From NCBI GenBank assembly GCA_029339505.1, contig JAQISU010000096.1, positions 5,317,501 through 5,381,500 on the forward strand: DNA of 64,000 nt. Reading direction: 5' to 3'. Made by a program: the position numbers and the translations under genes. Every line of letters begins with the position of its first letter. Position 1 is the stretch's first letter. The notes beneath the pieces were generated by a model. That model was given only the letters and a program-made list of their open reading frames with translations, was not told where the DNA came from and ran no database searches. Of the stretch, positions 11,095 through 24,310 are shown one piece after another. The stretch comes from Unio delphinus (Eukaryota > Mollusca > Bivalvia > Unionida > Unionidae).

Positions 11095-11835
11095 AATAAC
11101 ATGATTTTCAAAAATGCTGTTACAGTGGTTATAATACTGGACCTCGGATTGGCACCATTTTCATTGATTGCCACCTAAACATCACAAGCAGACTTTTAGT
11201 GAAACCCCTTGTTGATGTGACCATCTACTATATAGTAGTAGTGATAAGATTTTTAAGATGGCTACCATATTGGATTTCAGATAAGTATTCAGTATTACTT
11301 TCATTTAGGACCACCTAGACATCATAAGAAGTCTTTCAGTGAAAACTCCATGATGATATGACTTTCTCTTTAGAAGAAGTAGCAATAACAAGATTTCCAA
11401 AATGGCCACTGTAATGCCCATATTGCATGAGTGTGCAGCACCATCCAGGACTAATTAGACCTTGTGTATAATTTCATTGCAATCCTCCACCCAGTTTTGG
11501 AGAAGTTAAAATATCAAACTTGTGATAACAGATAGAAGGATGGCAGATTTATGGCAACAGATGATCCTGTAAGTTCTCCTGGTCTATGACAAATTGAGCT
11601 CACTCATCCCCAACCACACATTCTGGAGTAGCAATAAAACATTTTTTTTTTCAAGATGGCTAATGTGATGGTCATATAGACCAGAACCATTTTCCTTTAG
11701 GCCAAACAGAATGCATTATTAGTTTTCTGTTGAAGATCTAACTGTTGATGTGATTTTCCATTCTGGAGATTTTCAACATGGCAGCTATGGCAGTAATATT
11801 GGACACCAGATCAGCACCAATTTCATTCAAGTTAT
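11095..11835. repeat. Dispersed 145-bp repeat family (R145), array I
   Basis: About four degenerate units. Each carries versions of GGCACCATTTTCATTTAGGACC, AGACATCATAAGAAGTCTTT, CAGTGAAAACYCCATGATGA, AGTAGCAATAACAAGATT and TCAAGATGGCTACC. Near 11460-11540 there is a terminal module, TTTCATTGCAATCCTCCACC with GTTTTGGAGAAGTTAAAATA. No coding sense; similar arrays lie near 21.74, 33.05 and 37.44 kb. Confidence 0.75.
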
Positions 11836-12722
11836 AAAGTTATACATAAATACATGCATACATACATATATACATCTGTGACAAACCTTAAAGCGACAAC
11901 ATACAAGTTTACCAAATTTAATTCATTTATTATCAACAGCTCACAAGTTAAAAAGTGGAATGCAAAATGACATTGAAACCTAGAATGTTGACCTGCGACC
12001 TTAATGCTGCTGATAAAACCTCCAATGTGGTACATAACAAATACCAGTACATCTAATCTATGGCCACCATGTATATGATATCTTGTGTTGAAAAGTGGTG
12101 TTAAAACCACAACAACAACAAACAGTTCTTATGCTTTAGAATGTAAATTATGGAAGAAAACAGGAGCTGGCATGAGGCATTATGGCACCATGTATGAAAC
12201 AGACATTTGCCTCTCTCCCATCATTAAAGTATTTGATAGTATAATAGCCCTCATGAAATTGATAAAAATTATAACCAAATAAAATGAATTATATGTAAAG
12301 AAAAACAAGGTTTTATTTCATTTTAGCTCTCTTGTCTGATTTTTTGGCCACATAAATTCTCTGATGATTTTGGCCACATTTCTTTTCTGATTTGGCACCT
12401 CTAAAAAACTGGTTTTCTGTGCAATAGAGAAGTCAATCGAGTTTCATCTCTGAATGCCAAACAGCTCTTAAATTACATAAGAGAAAGCACAGTATGATAG
12501 AAAAATTACTCATGAAGATGACTTTGAAAATACAACTCCTACAATGGTACATAACAAACTTTGATGACCACATATAAATATTCCAATTTTCATTGCTAAA
12601 TCTTAATGAGCTCTAAAGTTAAACTTAAAGAGTGCTAATGGAAAATGATAGAAAACTGAAAAATATTGACCTGTGTCCTTGACCATTAAATAAAACCAGC
12701 AAAGCAGTACAGAATAAAGTTT

Positions 12723-12983
12723 GGGGCCCCGAGTGGCTGGTCTAAATGGTCTAAATCCCTGTCTGTTATGGATCACTGCCATCTCACCTGTCTGCATGGG
12801 TTCAGGTCTCAGATTCAGCCAATGTGGGTATGTGAGAAAGCTTGCCAGTAGCTTCTCATGGGTCAGTAGTTCTTTCCCGGGTTCTTCCTCCACCGTTAAC
12901 ATGGCCATCATGTATAGCCTATCGTGTGCTGAAAAATGGCATTAAACCCTACAACAACAACAACAACAACAATAGCAACAACA
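12723..12983 (+). mobile_element. SINE S1, copy 3, near full length
   Basis: The head GGGGCCCCGAGTGGCTGG is followed by a B-box-like GGGTTCAGGTC, the middle block CTTGCCAGTAGCTTCTC, GGTTCTTCCTCCACCGTTAA, and the 3' end GTATAGCCTATCGTGTGCTG, AAATGGCATTAAACCCTACA and a CAA-repeat tail. The A-box region has small insertions, so it is probably not transcribed now. Family S1 looks derived from a class II (Leu/Ser-like) tRNA. Confidence 0.85.
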
Positions 12984-13535
12984 AAATACAGCTTCAAATG
13001 ATGATATACAAGCATTCCAAGTTTTATCATTTAATCTTAGACTGATATGGAATGAAGAGCAGAAAATTTAAAATAGAAGCTTTAACTTTATAAAACAGAC
13101 TGGAAACTGTGCAGCGAAACTTAAAATATTGAGCTGTGACCTTGATTTTGGAAAACAGAGAAACTCCAAGATATTTCCTAAATAATGGAGGAATGAGGGA
13201 AAAACAAATGCTCTGGCAGAGGTTACACCTCTGAAATCTTTTCCAAAACAGAAAGGATCTTCTTGGACTGTCTGCCAGATGGTTTTAGGCACAAGTCAAT
13301 ATTGAAGATGCCTATTTGCACATGCCATTCAAAACTGCTTCCACACACAGAGTATTTACCAATAAGTAGTAGTGTCTTACCTCAGATTACTTCGAACCTT
13401 CTTACTCCAGTACTTTCATAGATGGCTAATCAACAGTGTACTACAGGCTCAGTCCCTCAATCAAAATGTGTTCCATTGTTGGTCAACAACCTTCTGAGCA
13501 ACATGCTCATTAACAAAAGATAGGCATACAAGCTG

Positions 13536-13700
13536 CTATGGCCATGAGGTTTGCAGTGCACCACCTAATAGGTGGGAGTAACATGCTACCATGTGCATGC
13601 ATTATGTGTGGGATGTACCTCTTTAATTGGAGGGAGCAAGATGCTGTCATGGATATGAGGTGAGCAGTGCACCGCCTTCTCTGGAGAAGATAACACACAA
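13536..13700. repeat. Degenerate local repeat
   Basis: The phrases CTATGGCCATGAGGTTTGCA and TCATGGATATGAGGTGAGCA, both followed by GTGCACC, recur about 105 bp apart. Between them GGTGGGAGTAACATGCTACC resembles GGAGGGAGCAAGATGCTGTC. It is visibly richer in G+C than the surroundings. Function unknown. Confidence 0.4.
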
Positions 13701-13719
13701 CCTTAAAAGTGAGGGCTGT

Positions 13720-14058
13720 TCAACATCTCCCTATCAGGGGGAGGGGGGAGAAGCAAGAATGTTCATTACTCGTCTTCAAAGAGACTGGTCCAGAAAGGAC
13801 CAAAAAAGTTCTTCCAAGTTGAAGCCTTCTTAAAGTGATCCTCTTGGGGCTCTGTAGGAAGAAACCCAGAAAATTCCAACAATAAGGATGATTATTTACA
13901 TTTGGAGTTGTATAGATACCAGATTTCATTAGTCCATGTTGTGCAAAAAGTGCAATGAATCTTACACATGCAATTTGAACATGTGATGCAATCTTCTTAA
14001 GGTGAGTGCACCAACGGCACTTCTTGTGGTCACACCTTCCCATAGACTGCCCTGGCAA
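13720..14058 (-). pseudogene. Possible piggyBac-like transposase C-terminal remnant
   Basis: Minus-strand frames contain GRCDHKKCRWCTHLKKIASH and, after a frame change, CSNCMCKIHC. A Cys-x2-Cys cluster followed by further Cys pairs, with a basic stretch before it, resembles the cysteine-rich tail of piggyBac transposases. No catalytic DDD region is visible. The assignment rests on motif spacing across a frameshift only, so it is tentative; an unrelated zinc-binding remnant is possible. It has G+C above the local background. Confidence 0.3.
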
Positions 14059-14059
14059 A

Positions 14060-16419
14060 AGTTGTCAGAAAAAGAACAATAATTATGACAATATGTATTA
14101 TTTCACAGGTGAAATTCACCTGCTTATGTGTAACACAAGCTATATACAACCCAGTGTATTTGTATAAAATAAACAATCATTCACTCATGAGGAATTTTCT
14201 GTCTTTTCTTTAAATAAGAAAGATGTATTGTTCTACTGGAGCAACACAGACATGCACATTAAAAATGTGCAAGTCATGTCAATCGTGTCAAAATACAATG
14301 GTGAAATAAATAAAAAATCCCACTGAATAAATAAATAAAAGGAATTGCAAATAACCAATTCATCCCACTGACATGCCTAAAAAAAGCCTTAACATTGACT
14401 TTTGGTCTTTTTGCACTACAATCAAAATTTTCATTTCTGACTATCCTGTGTGCAGATCAAGTGGCAATGACAAAATGGAACTAATAAAGTTTGATTACTG
14501 TTTCAAATTCTTGTGTATTTTTATTTTAGGAGGATTGCACTCATAATGCACCTAACTGAACTGAAATACTTAATTTCCAATTAAGCACTGTGTTTATTTC
14601 TAATTAGCAGTCAAAGTAACACGATTCTTGTCTTTTGTTTAGAAAAGTTACAAAATGTAACAATGCTTTGCTTTAAATCAGATTTACAAAGAATTTACAT
14701 TGAGTTTAGTCAAGAGACTTCATAGCAACAGCAGAATCAGATAAAAAATAGAGACCAAAACGTTTCCTTTGACATCAAGTGCTTAGTTCAGAAGTCACCC
14801 ATATCAAGTTGGTATGCCACTCAACATACATAAAAGCCAAGATGCACATCAAGAGATAGTATTGCATATTGCAAATGAAATATGGCAGCAAAATATAATT
14901 CTAGAACTAAATCAATATTTTAAAGCACATACATGTAACTGCAGAAGTTCATTAACTGCTATTACTGTCTTGTAGAATCTGCCAGCCAGATTTTAGCAAA
15001 TGTTACACACAGAATTCAAAATTTAATATGAGAATCTCCACTAAACATTCGCAAAAGTAATTTGAAAAAGGACATAATGCACATTTAGTTGTGACGATCA
15101 AGTTCAAGAACATTAATAACAAGAACTAGGATCAAACCAGAAATACTAAGAATGATATAAGAAATTTAGTAAGACTTATTTTATAAAGGAAGTTGTTGAT
15201 TATCATCAATTTTTCCAACATAACTTTATCTGATGAGCTGATTCTTAGTGAGTGAGACATCAATTTATAATATGATTTTCTTTTCCTTCACTATTTATAT
15301 CAAAGGCATAAATTTAGAATTATTTAACAATTTCATCAAATTATTTACATTAGGGGAAAAAAATCAAAAGTGAAATTGAACAGAAAAAAATAGGAACTTT
15401 AGATGAAAATACTTGCAACCCCAACATTTTTATAAATAAAACATGAGAAATTATTTAGCCAAACTATCAAGATTTACTCAAAGTAGTTGACATCAACAAA
15501 ATTTAATTTGTTCATAATTTACCAGTATAAGAGTTTATTTCAATGAATTTTTCAAAGATTCTAGACACTATGTGCATTTGCAAAGAAAACATGGAAAATA
15601 TCATAATTTCAAAAACTTGCATTCTCAAGTTCGTGACATTATGTATCAAGAGGGTAAAGAATGAATCCTTCAAGTACTTCAACTGTGTGATTTTCCAAAA
15701 TGACATGGTCATTTGGTCTTGTTTTCATATATGTCTAATTTCAGAATTCCAATGCAAGTAGAAATTTTAAAAATACATGTCCATGTGTCATTTAAATTAA
15801 TGGGAGAGTAACAGGATACAGCTAGATTTTCATGCACAATGATGTTTCTGAAATACAAACAATGAAAATTAGTAAATGTAAATAACATGATTTAAGTGTC
15901 ACTATTTGTTTACTTAAATTCTTATTTAAACATTTACTTTGGTTTCTGAGAATACAAATTCAAAAGCTTTGTGCAGATGTAAAGTTTATTCAAAATAATA
16001 AATGAATACAGAAGCATTTTCTGTGTCGCCTCTTTTCATTATTCAGCTTTTCTAAAGTCTGGCACGTAAGTACTTGTAACAAGCACCTTTAATCAGCTCC
16101 TTAATGGCAGATGCCTGTGGTGCCATACTGTGGTCATGGGCAGGTAAATATTGTAAAGGTCTATTCAAATGAATGAACCTCTATTCAATTTAACTTCACA
16201 ATCTTCATTCCTTGTCACATGTACCATACTTGTTGCAAATATCTACACTAACAAAATCTGAAATGGTCAAATTGTAACAACTATTCCTCCACAGTCCATG
16301 CTCTCGAATGAAATGTATGTATGCACTCAAAATAGAGGAGGAGCATTCACTGCACAAAATAATCCTCACAATGACCAGGTAAGCTTCAGAAAAGAGCCTA
16401 AGAAATGTGAATTTCTTAC
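14060..16419. other. AT-rich noncoding stretch
   Basis: No supported gene or repeat boundary seen on either strand. Confidence 0.5.
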
Positions 16420-16439
16420 CTCATAGTGTATTTATAAAT
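16420..16439 (-). other. Candidate 20-nt microexon
   Basis: On the minus strand, TTTTTTGCTTGTTCAG precedes twenty bases (ATTTATAAATACACTATGAG) followed by a consensus donor GTAAGAAA. Both signals are strong. Placed in the large intron of the gene model it would enter with two bases and give TTA TAA, a stop, so inclusion would truncate the protein before the hydrophobic exon. It may be a regulated exon or a chance pairing. Confidence 0.2.
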
Positions 16440-16984
16440 CTGAACAAGCAAAAAATATTTTAGTTGCAGAGTGGAAATTTCAACTAAACCAACAAAGACT
16501 TTTAAAATTCAAGTCTTTCATCTGCAACAAAATTCAACCATAAATAAAGGCCAAAATCAAAAAAAAAAAAAACATATTGGTTCCAGCATGATTGTGAAAG
16601 AAAATGAGATGGGAACATCTCATCTCAGTAAAAATCCTATTTTATTACCATTTTTATCCAACTCAAGTTTAATGCAATTCATGACATAGTTTGCACTTTA
16701 AAGTTATTGGTTCCATTGCAAAAAATGGGGCAGGATTAGTACCTTTATTTGTGTATGCATATGCGTGCGAGTACACAGGATAAAATGTCAGGAGTCAGAG
16801 CCATTAAAATAAGGTGTCATGTTACCATAATCTTTTATTTTTTTATTTTGTTCTGACAGCCAAAATAACATAATATGCTTAACATTATGGCAGGCATATC
16901 AAAATGGGATGGTGGGATAATCATGGGTAATAATTCAACCAAATGACGTAGAATGAAAATGCATACTAAATTTTACTGAAAATC

Positions 16985-17032
<48 letters not shown>
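16985..17032. repeat. (AAT)n microsatellite
   Basis: About 15 AAT units. Unlike the tract at 3703, no LINE 3' end is recognisable next to it. Confidence 0.95.
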
Positions 17033-17944
17033 CAGAAATATACTGTTGAAACAATATAAAGTGCATAGGGTAATGTAGGACCATAACTTAGACACAATGA
17101 TGACCCAACATGTCAAGCTGTACCGATTAATCGGCCGTACTTATAATTGGGCCGATTATTAGAACAATCAGTTCAAATAAAATCAACAGAAATAATCGAT
17201 GCCGAAGTAAACAAATTTAAAATATATAAATTCAATCATAACATTCATCTTGACATGGCTTGAATTTAAAATCAGAATTAAAAAGTGGAAATTAAGGAAT
17301 GAACATTTGATTTGGAAGCTAGTTGAAAGACAATATATTCTTAAAAGTAAATACTTTTTAATACACTTGCTGTAAACTACCGCTGATTGTCTGCACACAA
17401 CAAATTATCAATACCATTCATGCACTCATCCCAATCACAGCAGCCAACCAGCCAATGAGGCCTCATACACATTAGCAGCTAGCTAGGCATATTAGATGGC
17501 TAGCGAAATTTCCAACTACTACGAAACTATGACTCACTATAGTTAATGTTCTTTAGCCAGTCCTGCAATACTGCTAGTCAACGAATAATTGTGGCACGCT
17601 GAAGCAGCTGAACACTAAAATAAAAATATTATACAGCATTGATATTGGCATGCCAGTGTCAGAGACATTACCCCTGGATACCCGAACTGCTGGACTGTAC
17701 TGCTGTCACAAAACGATACAGAAATTCACCGACTTTCAACAAAGGAGACGCTGAAACATGAAGCTTTCCACTGTGTGGAAAGTTATGATGTTTGTTCCGC
17801 CAAAATACAAAACTAAAACTGATTGATGTTGATCTTAGTTGATCTATGAGAATTTTAGTCTTTATTATTACCACTCTTCGTAAACATGTAAATTATGATG
17901 GTTATGAATTATGAAGTCTGTATTTATCTTTATTTAATTTTGTG

Positions 17945-18201
17945 TTGGTTGTTGTTGTTGTCATAGGGTTTAACGCCATTTTTCAGCATACTATAGGCTA
18001 TACATGGTGTCCAGTAGTATTGGTGGAGGAAGAACCCGGGAAAACCCCTGGAAAGAACCAGCGACCCACGAGAAGCTACTGCCAAGCTTTCTCACATAAC
18101 TACATTAGCCGAATCTTAGACTCAAACCCATGTAGACAGAGGTGAGATGACAGTGATCCATAATGGAAAGCGCTTTAGACCACTCGGCCACTCAGGGCCC
18201 C
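17945..18201 (-). mobile_element. SINE S1, copy 4, near full length
   Basis: On the plus strand it reads from the reversed tail (GTT repeats, AGGGTTTAACGCC) to CTTTAGACCACTCGGCCACT and CAGGGCCCC. In its own sense it carries the A box GGCCGAGTGGTC and a B box GGGTTTGAGTC. Body and head are well preserved; the tail is short. Confidence 0.88.
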
Positions 18202-20899
18202 TAATTTTGTCTTGGAGAATCAGAAAATATGCACATGCAAATTAATAACCAAATCAATCATAGTACTTTATAACAGTTTAATAATTGTCTGGTCACCGAA
18301 AGTTACTTTTTTAACATGCCTATGACTTATAAGACACAGAAAAAATTATTGTTTCATGTCCCAAGATTTACTGCCATTGCTTTTTTAATAATCAGCTATA
18401 TGCAGCATCAGCATAATCGGCAAAAAGTGAAATCGGTACAGCTTTACCAGCATGCCGACTCAACCAAATTATTTACAATATGCAAATGTTTGTTTAAAAA
18501 CATTAAACAGTAATATTTATTTTTCATGTCTGAAGACTTGTACAATATAAAAAGAATATAACTGTTTTGTGTCCGAACACTTATAAACATACAAAAGTCA
18601 AGATGTGATTTATCATACATCATTTTACAAGCACATTTAATAAAATGATATGCATGATGACTATCAATCTGCCTTTTATATTAGTTAAAGAGGAAGAGAT
18701 TTACTATGGTTTAGTACTGTATATATATAGTCATCATCAGGATGCTGTAACTTCCGCACTGTTTCATCAACAACATTTATGATACTACACCAAGGTGGTA
18801 TTACAAAAAAGGAGAAAGCTTTAGTTCTACAATGATATTTTTAAAAAAACTAATGTTAGAAAATACAGTGAAAGCAAAATGTTTTTGAAACCCATTTGTT
18901 TTTTTGGCTGAAATTTTGAAAAAGTTGCTTGTGTCTGGATTTTAGACATTTTTGGCCTTGGATCTAAAGCAGATTGGTCTGAGCTGAACACGACAGATGA
19001 ACCAATGCAAAAATCAGGATAGGTTTGAGATTTGGAAGAAATGGGACAGGACACAATATGAAAAAGTCCAATTTCCACTCTTCTGTACATGTGTGGGTGA
19101 AACAGCCAATTGAAAACATCATTTATACAAGTAATCATCCAGCTAAACAAAATTAACTCAAAAACAGATGTGTTTGGAAGCATTAAGAAGTAACCCTTAA
19201 ATAGGCCTTTCCTAGCCCAATTTCATGTGAAAAGAATTTCGATGCGACAATGAATTAAGGTGTTTGACTTGTGACCTGAATGGTTTCCACCATCAAATCA
19301 ATATGTATCAGCTCCCAAGATATGTCCTTGGCACAGTGATCAAATCTACTTGCCACTGCATGATAAAATCTTAAAGTGTTGCTGTGCCTTTAAACACCAA
19401 ACCTTCAATGAGCTGTTTATGTTCTCTTGTATTAGCCCAGAAAGAACTTGTCCAAACATTGTTATTTTATTTGGGTCTTTAACATTCACTTGAATTGACT
19501 GTACCAAGTACCTTTTCCTTCATATCTGCCTGGCAAGGCCTGCAGTGTTACTGTGTGTATTCACAGTGCTCCAGTTCAATTTAAAGTTTTTGAATTGCTT
19601 TTCATTAACACCCAAGAACAGTCATCAACAAAGTAAACAATTTATCATTTTCATAAACTTCTCAGAGCATAAATGGACGAATTCACCCTGAACTAATAAA
19701 GCAAGATATGTAAAATGGAAAATGCCAAAATACAATCTGCTACATCATTCTCAACAAAGGAAAGGATTGTCACCAATAAATGGCTAATTCAGTGTTATTT
19801 ACACATGCATAAAATCTATCAACTGGATCAAAAATTTTCTCTGTCATTAAAGTTTCCTGTTAAATAATTCATTTCATTTAGTAGTTTGAAAATTGTATTT
19901 GTTCAGTTCAGTGACATAAATTTCTTGGCTTTGATGCATAAAATTATTCAATCGATCATCAATCAAATGAAGTGTTTTGAGAGGGGACGGTTTTTTTCCC
20001 CCAAGTAAAATGGATATAACTGTTACTGAACCTATTTGCTGCCATATTCAACACATAATGTTTCTTCTAATTCAGACCGAAACATAAACTAAAGTTATGG
20101 TCAAAGCTGACGATGAATTTGAAACAATAAGCACTTGAACACTGATCATGTACATCTGACCACAGCAAAAATAAATATCTACTGTAATCTAAACGTGCAA
20201 CTTTAAACAAAAACTTCATTTCTTTCAGGTTTCTTTGATTTTTTTACGGAATGAACATCAACATTTCATAACATAAATACTGTAACAACACTATTGTTTG
20301 ACTGGCTTTCATATCCAGGAACACGAGGTATACTGATTCATTTACTCAACTATTAACAGTGACGTAAATCTCTAAACTCGGATTTATTTTTAAATAAAAG
20401 GTACAAAGTTCCTTTGTGTCCTGATGGGATTGCACTTGCTGTGCAAAATGTAATTCTAAACTACTTACAATTTGACAGGAAAGGTCAGATATTTATAATA
20501 ATACTTCCATTTTGTTCATAACAAACATTGATATCTGATAACTATGATGCAATATATTCAAACAGGAGTTGTAAATATTTAAATTTTTTCTCCACATATT
20601 TGGGGTTTCATGAAACTAATGCAGAATTTAAATATAATGACTTCCTTATACCTCAATCATAATTAAGAATTTTTTGTGTGATGCAAATCTAGAAAGGAAT
20701 TCATGGCATATATCAGCCCTTTTTATATCTGCACCCCCTTCCCTAATAAAAGACAAGATATGCATCACTATGGTAAATATTATTACTTCTGTTAAAATTG
20801 TACTTGTGGTTAAAGTATATCTGCATATCCAGTTGAACTCAAGGAGTGTCATAACATAATCTTTACTGATAATATATTTCTTGTGCTATTGACATTATA
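18202..20899. other. AT-rich noncoding stretch
   Basis: No supported gene. A short TATATA run lies near 18720. Confidence 0.5.
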
Positions 20900-20900
20900 C

Positions 20901-20918
20901 AATATATATCTATATATA

Positions 20919-20965
<47 letters not shown>
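20901..20965. repeat. (AT)n microsatellite with ATCT interruptions
   Basis: AT dinucleotides broken by two TATATATC motifs at the left and then pure to the right end. Confidence 0.95.
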
Positions 20966-20967
<2 letters not shown>

Positions 20968-21739
20968 TTAAAGTTGGACTCGCTGACGAATGAACAAATA
21001 TAAAATAATTCTGACCTTTTACCTCTTATAACAGATTTGTTTCTACCATTATCTTCCCCAGATCAGGCCATCAACAAAGATTAATGCCACAACTTTTGTT
21101 GACACAGTAAAATACAAGTGCTAAAACAATGTTAAAAGTCAACTTTATCTGTGGCATTTTCAACTAGACATCTCCTAAACACAAATCCAGCTAGGAAATG
21201 ACAAAGCAATGTCGGATTTCATATGGTGTAGGTAACCCAGTAACCAATTTGTCACAAAGTTTTTCACAAAGTAGTGTTGAGGAGTTGCATTACCATATAT
21301 ACCTAGTACTTCTTGGCTATGCAGCAAAAGGCAAAATCTTAAAACCTTGAGCAAAAACTCTATGTTAACTTTTTAAAACTACCAAACAGCAACAAAAAAA
21401 AAAATGAATGCTTTCACCTTTTTTAAATTCTAAAAGTTATTAAAAATATATAATGCATTAACATAGCATTTTATTTTTCTATGTCTATCAAAAAAAAACT
21501 TTTCATTGTTACCAGCCATGCTTATGCTGTCATATAGTTGTTGCTGAGATTACTAACATGTTACTTAAATTCTTATAAATTATCGCCTCTGCAATTTTAA
21601 ATTCAATTTCCTTGAAAACAGGTGTCTATAAAGGGACTGAAGGTCTATTGGATAATTTTTCTTAGAGGCATTAAAAAATAATAATGTATTCCTTTCAACT
21701 GCTTATTGTTGAAACAATCTTTGATATTCTGCAGCAATA
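20966..21739. other. AT-rich noncoding stretch
   Basis: Several A-runs of eight to ten bases near 21390 and 21490; otherwise nothing recognised. Confidence 0.5.
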
Positions 21740-22905
21740 TCTAGATTTCTGTAGCTGCTGTTGTCGACATACTGATCTCAGATTGGCACAATTTTTTTCT
21801 TTAGAACCAAGTAGACCTCAATAGAATTTTGGTGAAAACCCAAAATCAATATGCCCATTCATTCAGGGGGAGTAGTGACAAGATTTTCAAGACAGCTATT
21901 GTAGAAGCTATATTAGATATATGATTTGCACCATTTTAATTTAGGACCAGTTAGTTGTCATAAGATGCCTCAATTTGGGAAGAGATAACTATATTTCAAA
22001 ATGAACTCCATTATGGCCATACTGAGCAACATTTTCATTTAGGACCAACCAAACACCATAAGGACTCCTCCGATGATAACCCCATCTCAAAATGATTTTT
22101 CATTACTATTAATTTAAGAGGGGGTTACTATTGGACTCAATATTACCACCAACTTTATTTAGGACCAACAAGATTTATAATAAGTCTTCTGGTGAAAACC
22201 CTAAATTGTTATGACTTTCCATTTTGGAGGTGTTCCAATAACAAGTTTTTTAAGATAGTTGCCATTTAAGATATCAGTTTTGCACCAATTCCATTTAGAA
22301 CCAATAGACATCATACATAGTTTATTTAAGACCAACTAAGCAATCGACGAAGTCTATTTAGGACCAACTAGACATCATATGAAGTCTATTTAGGACCAAC
22401 TAGACATCATACGAAGTCTATTTAGAACCAACTAGACATCATATGAAGTCTTCTGGTGAAAGCAGACTGTTGATATGACCAGTCATCTAGCAACAAACTT
22501 TCCAACTGGCCAATGTGACGGCTATACTGGAGAACATATTGGCACCATTTTTATTTACAGCAAACAAAACAGCACAAGAAACCCTATACTGGTATTCATT
22601 CATTATTATTGTTACCAACGATTTTCAGGCTAGATGAAATTTAGGAGCAACTAGACATCATAAGCAGTCTTTTAGCAAAAACCCAATGCTGATATGACCA
22701 TCCATTCAGAAGGGACAGCAATAATAAGATTTTCAAGATTTCTGCTTTGGTGGCCATTACTGGATGTCTATGTGGTACCATCTTCATTAGGACATACTAA
22801 ACCAAGGAATGGATGTGTGTGTAAAGTTCCATGGTAATCCTCCATGTAGTTTAGGAAGAATAATGATATAAAACTTGTTTCTGACATGCAGAAGAAAATT
22901 GGATA
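21740..22905. repeat. R145 dispersed repeat, array II (longest)
   Basis: About eight degenerate units, with anchors TTTAGGACCA followed by ACTAGACATCATAAG and TTTTCAAGA. Anchor spacing runs from about 100 to 145 bp because some units carry deletions. The terminal module (GGTAATCCTCCATGTAGTTT, AATGATATAAAACTTGTTTC) closes the array at the right, as in array I. A 32-bp sub-unit has expanded inside it at 22325-22455. Confidence 0.75.
22325..22455. repeat. 32-bp tandem repeat, about 4 copies, inside array II
   Basis: Copies start at 22325, 22357, 22389 and 22421, each with TTTAGGACCAACTAGACATC, then ATATGAAGTCTA. It is a secondary expansion of part of the R145 unit; the internal copies differ from each other by one or two bases. 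Confidence 0.9.
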
Positions 22906-24310
22906 ACTAAGAAACGTATTTTAACTAATGCATGTATATAACAGAAATCAAACAATGTAGATTAAATAAACTATCTTGTTTTCTTTCTTTTTGGTTTTCA
23001 TTTCTGGTGTTAGACCACAAAAGCTCATTAAAATGAAAATGAAGACAATGGTGAAGTCCCAAGAACGTGAAAAAAAAACCAAAGCGCCCCAGAGGTTAGA
23101 CTAAGTCATGTCCAAAATGGAAGTTTAGATATCGGTAGATAGTGCAGTAGTGTAGCAAGAAATTCTGCCCACACCTATAAAACTTACTTTTGAGGACTCC
23201 TACCCCCATAAAGGTTGTTTGATGTGAATGTTAGGCCCCAGCATGACCCATCACCCCACCACTACCTCTGCAGTTGTTGGGGTTGCTATAGTAGCTGCTA
23301 CACCACTGAAATTAACCTAAACCATCTCTAATGTGCACTTGTTTTTGACTGACTGACTGAATGAAAATTAAAACGTCATAGCAATGGAGTAAATATTGCC
23401 TGATTATAATGCTCCATACAGCCTATGTATTTTTCTCCCTTGTTTAACCTACCAGTGATCTATGACAAATCTTGACAGTTTATGCAAAACATGTAAAGTG
23501 TGAAAGAAGCAGTACCAGTGCTGTCGCAGACGGTGACAAGGACCATATGACATGTGACTGATCTGAGATGTGTTTTCTAATGATGATAATGATGTTGACT
23601 TTTCCAAGGTTATAGAATCAGTTGAATACATTGATTACCATGCATTACTCCTGTTTTGTCACTTTATGGTGAGGCTCTATGGTCCCCAGGAAGGACCTGC
23701 TGTTCAAATTTGCTTTAGTCCCTCCCTTTTGTCCAGAACATATTAACACAAATTTGGTACACTATCTTGAAGGCACCATTGTGAAAACATAACAACTCCT
23801 TCATAATGTCATGGTTATTCTAGTAATTATAAAAGTTTAAAGATCTTGCACTCAGTAGCCATTTATTTCTGTTGCACTTTATGCAACTTTATATTCAATG
23901 CTGGAGAGTGAAATTCACAGCTTGTATTCCTACTCAAAAACTTCGCTTATCGCACTAATATATATTTTCATATCACTGACTGTGATCAAAAATATTTATC
24001 ACAGTGCTGACATTAAAGGTAAACATCTAGATAATTATATGACATTATGACCCTATTGGTGGAAAGGATATTAAGAAGTTAAGAAAGTTGCATGATCGAA
24101 TGCTGTTGGCAGTTCATTTTAATCTGGTATATTTATTTCATGTGCTAACACCATATTTGTTCACAACCATATCCATTGCTTTCAAGCATTGAAAATGCTG
24201 GTAAATGTCCAAATAAATGAAAAAGAGTAACATAAATGGCACATTATATTCCCATCCCATGTTCAAGAGTCTTTGATGTAAATAACTTTATTTTTTTTTT
24301 TTTTTAGAAG
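22906..24310. other. Noncoding stretch
   Basis: No gene or clear repeat. T-run near 24290. Confidence 0.45.

Noticed and set aside
17120..17165. Palindromic CCGATTAATCGG and neighbouring GGGCCGATTATTAG suggesting a regulatory hairpin or MITE
   Set aside because: Short and imperfect, with no target duplication or second copy in the window.
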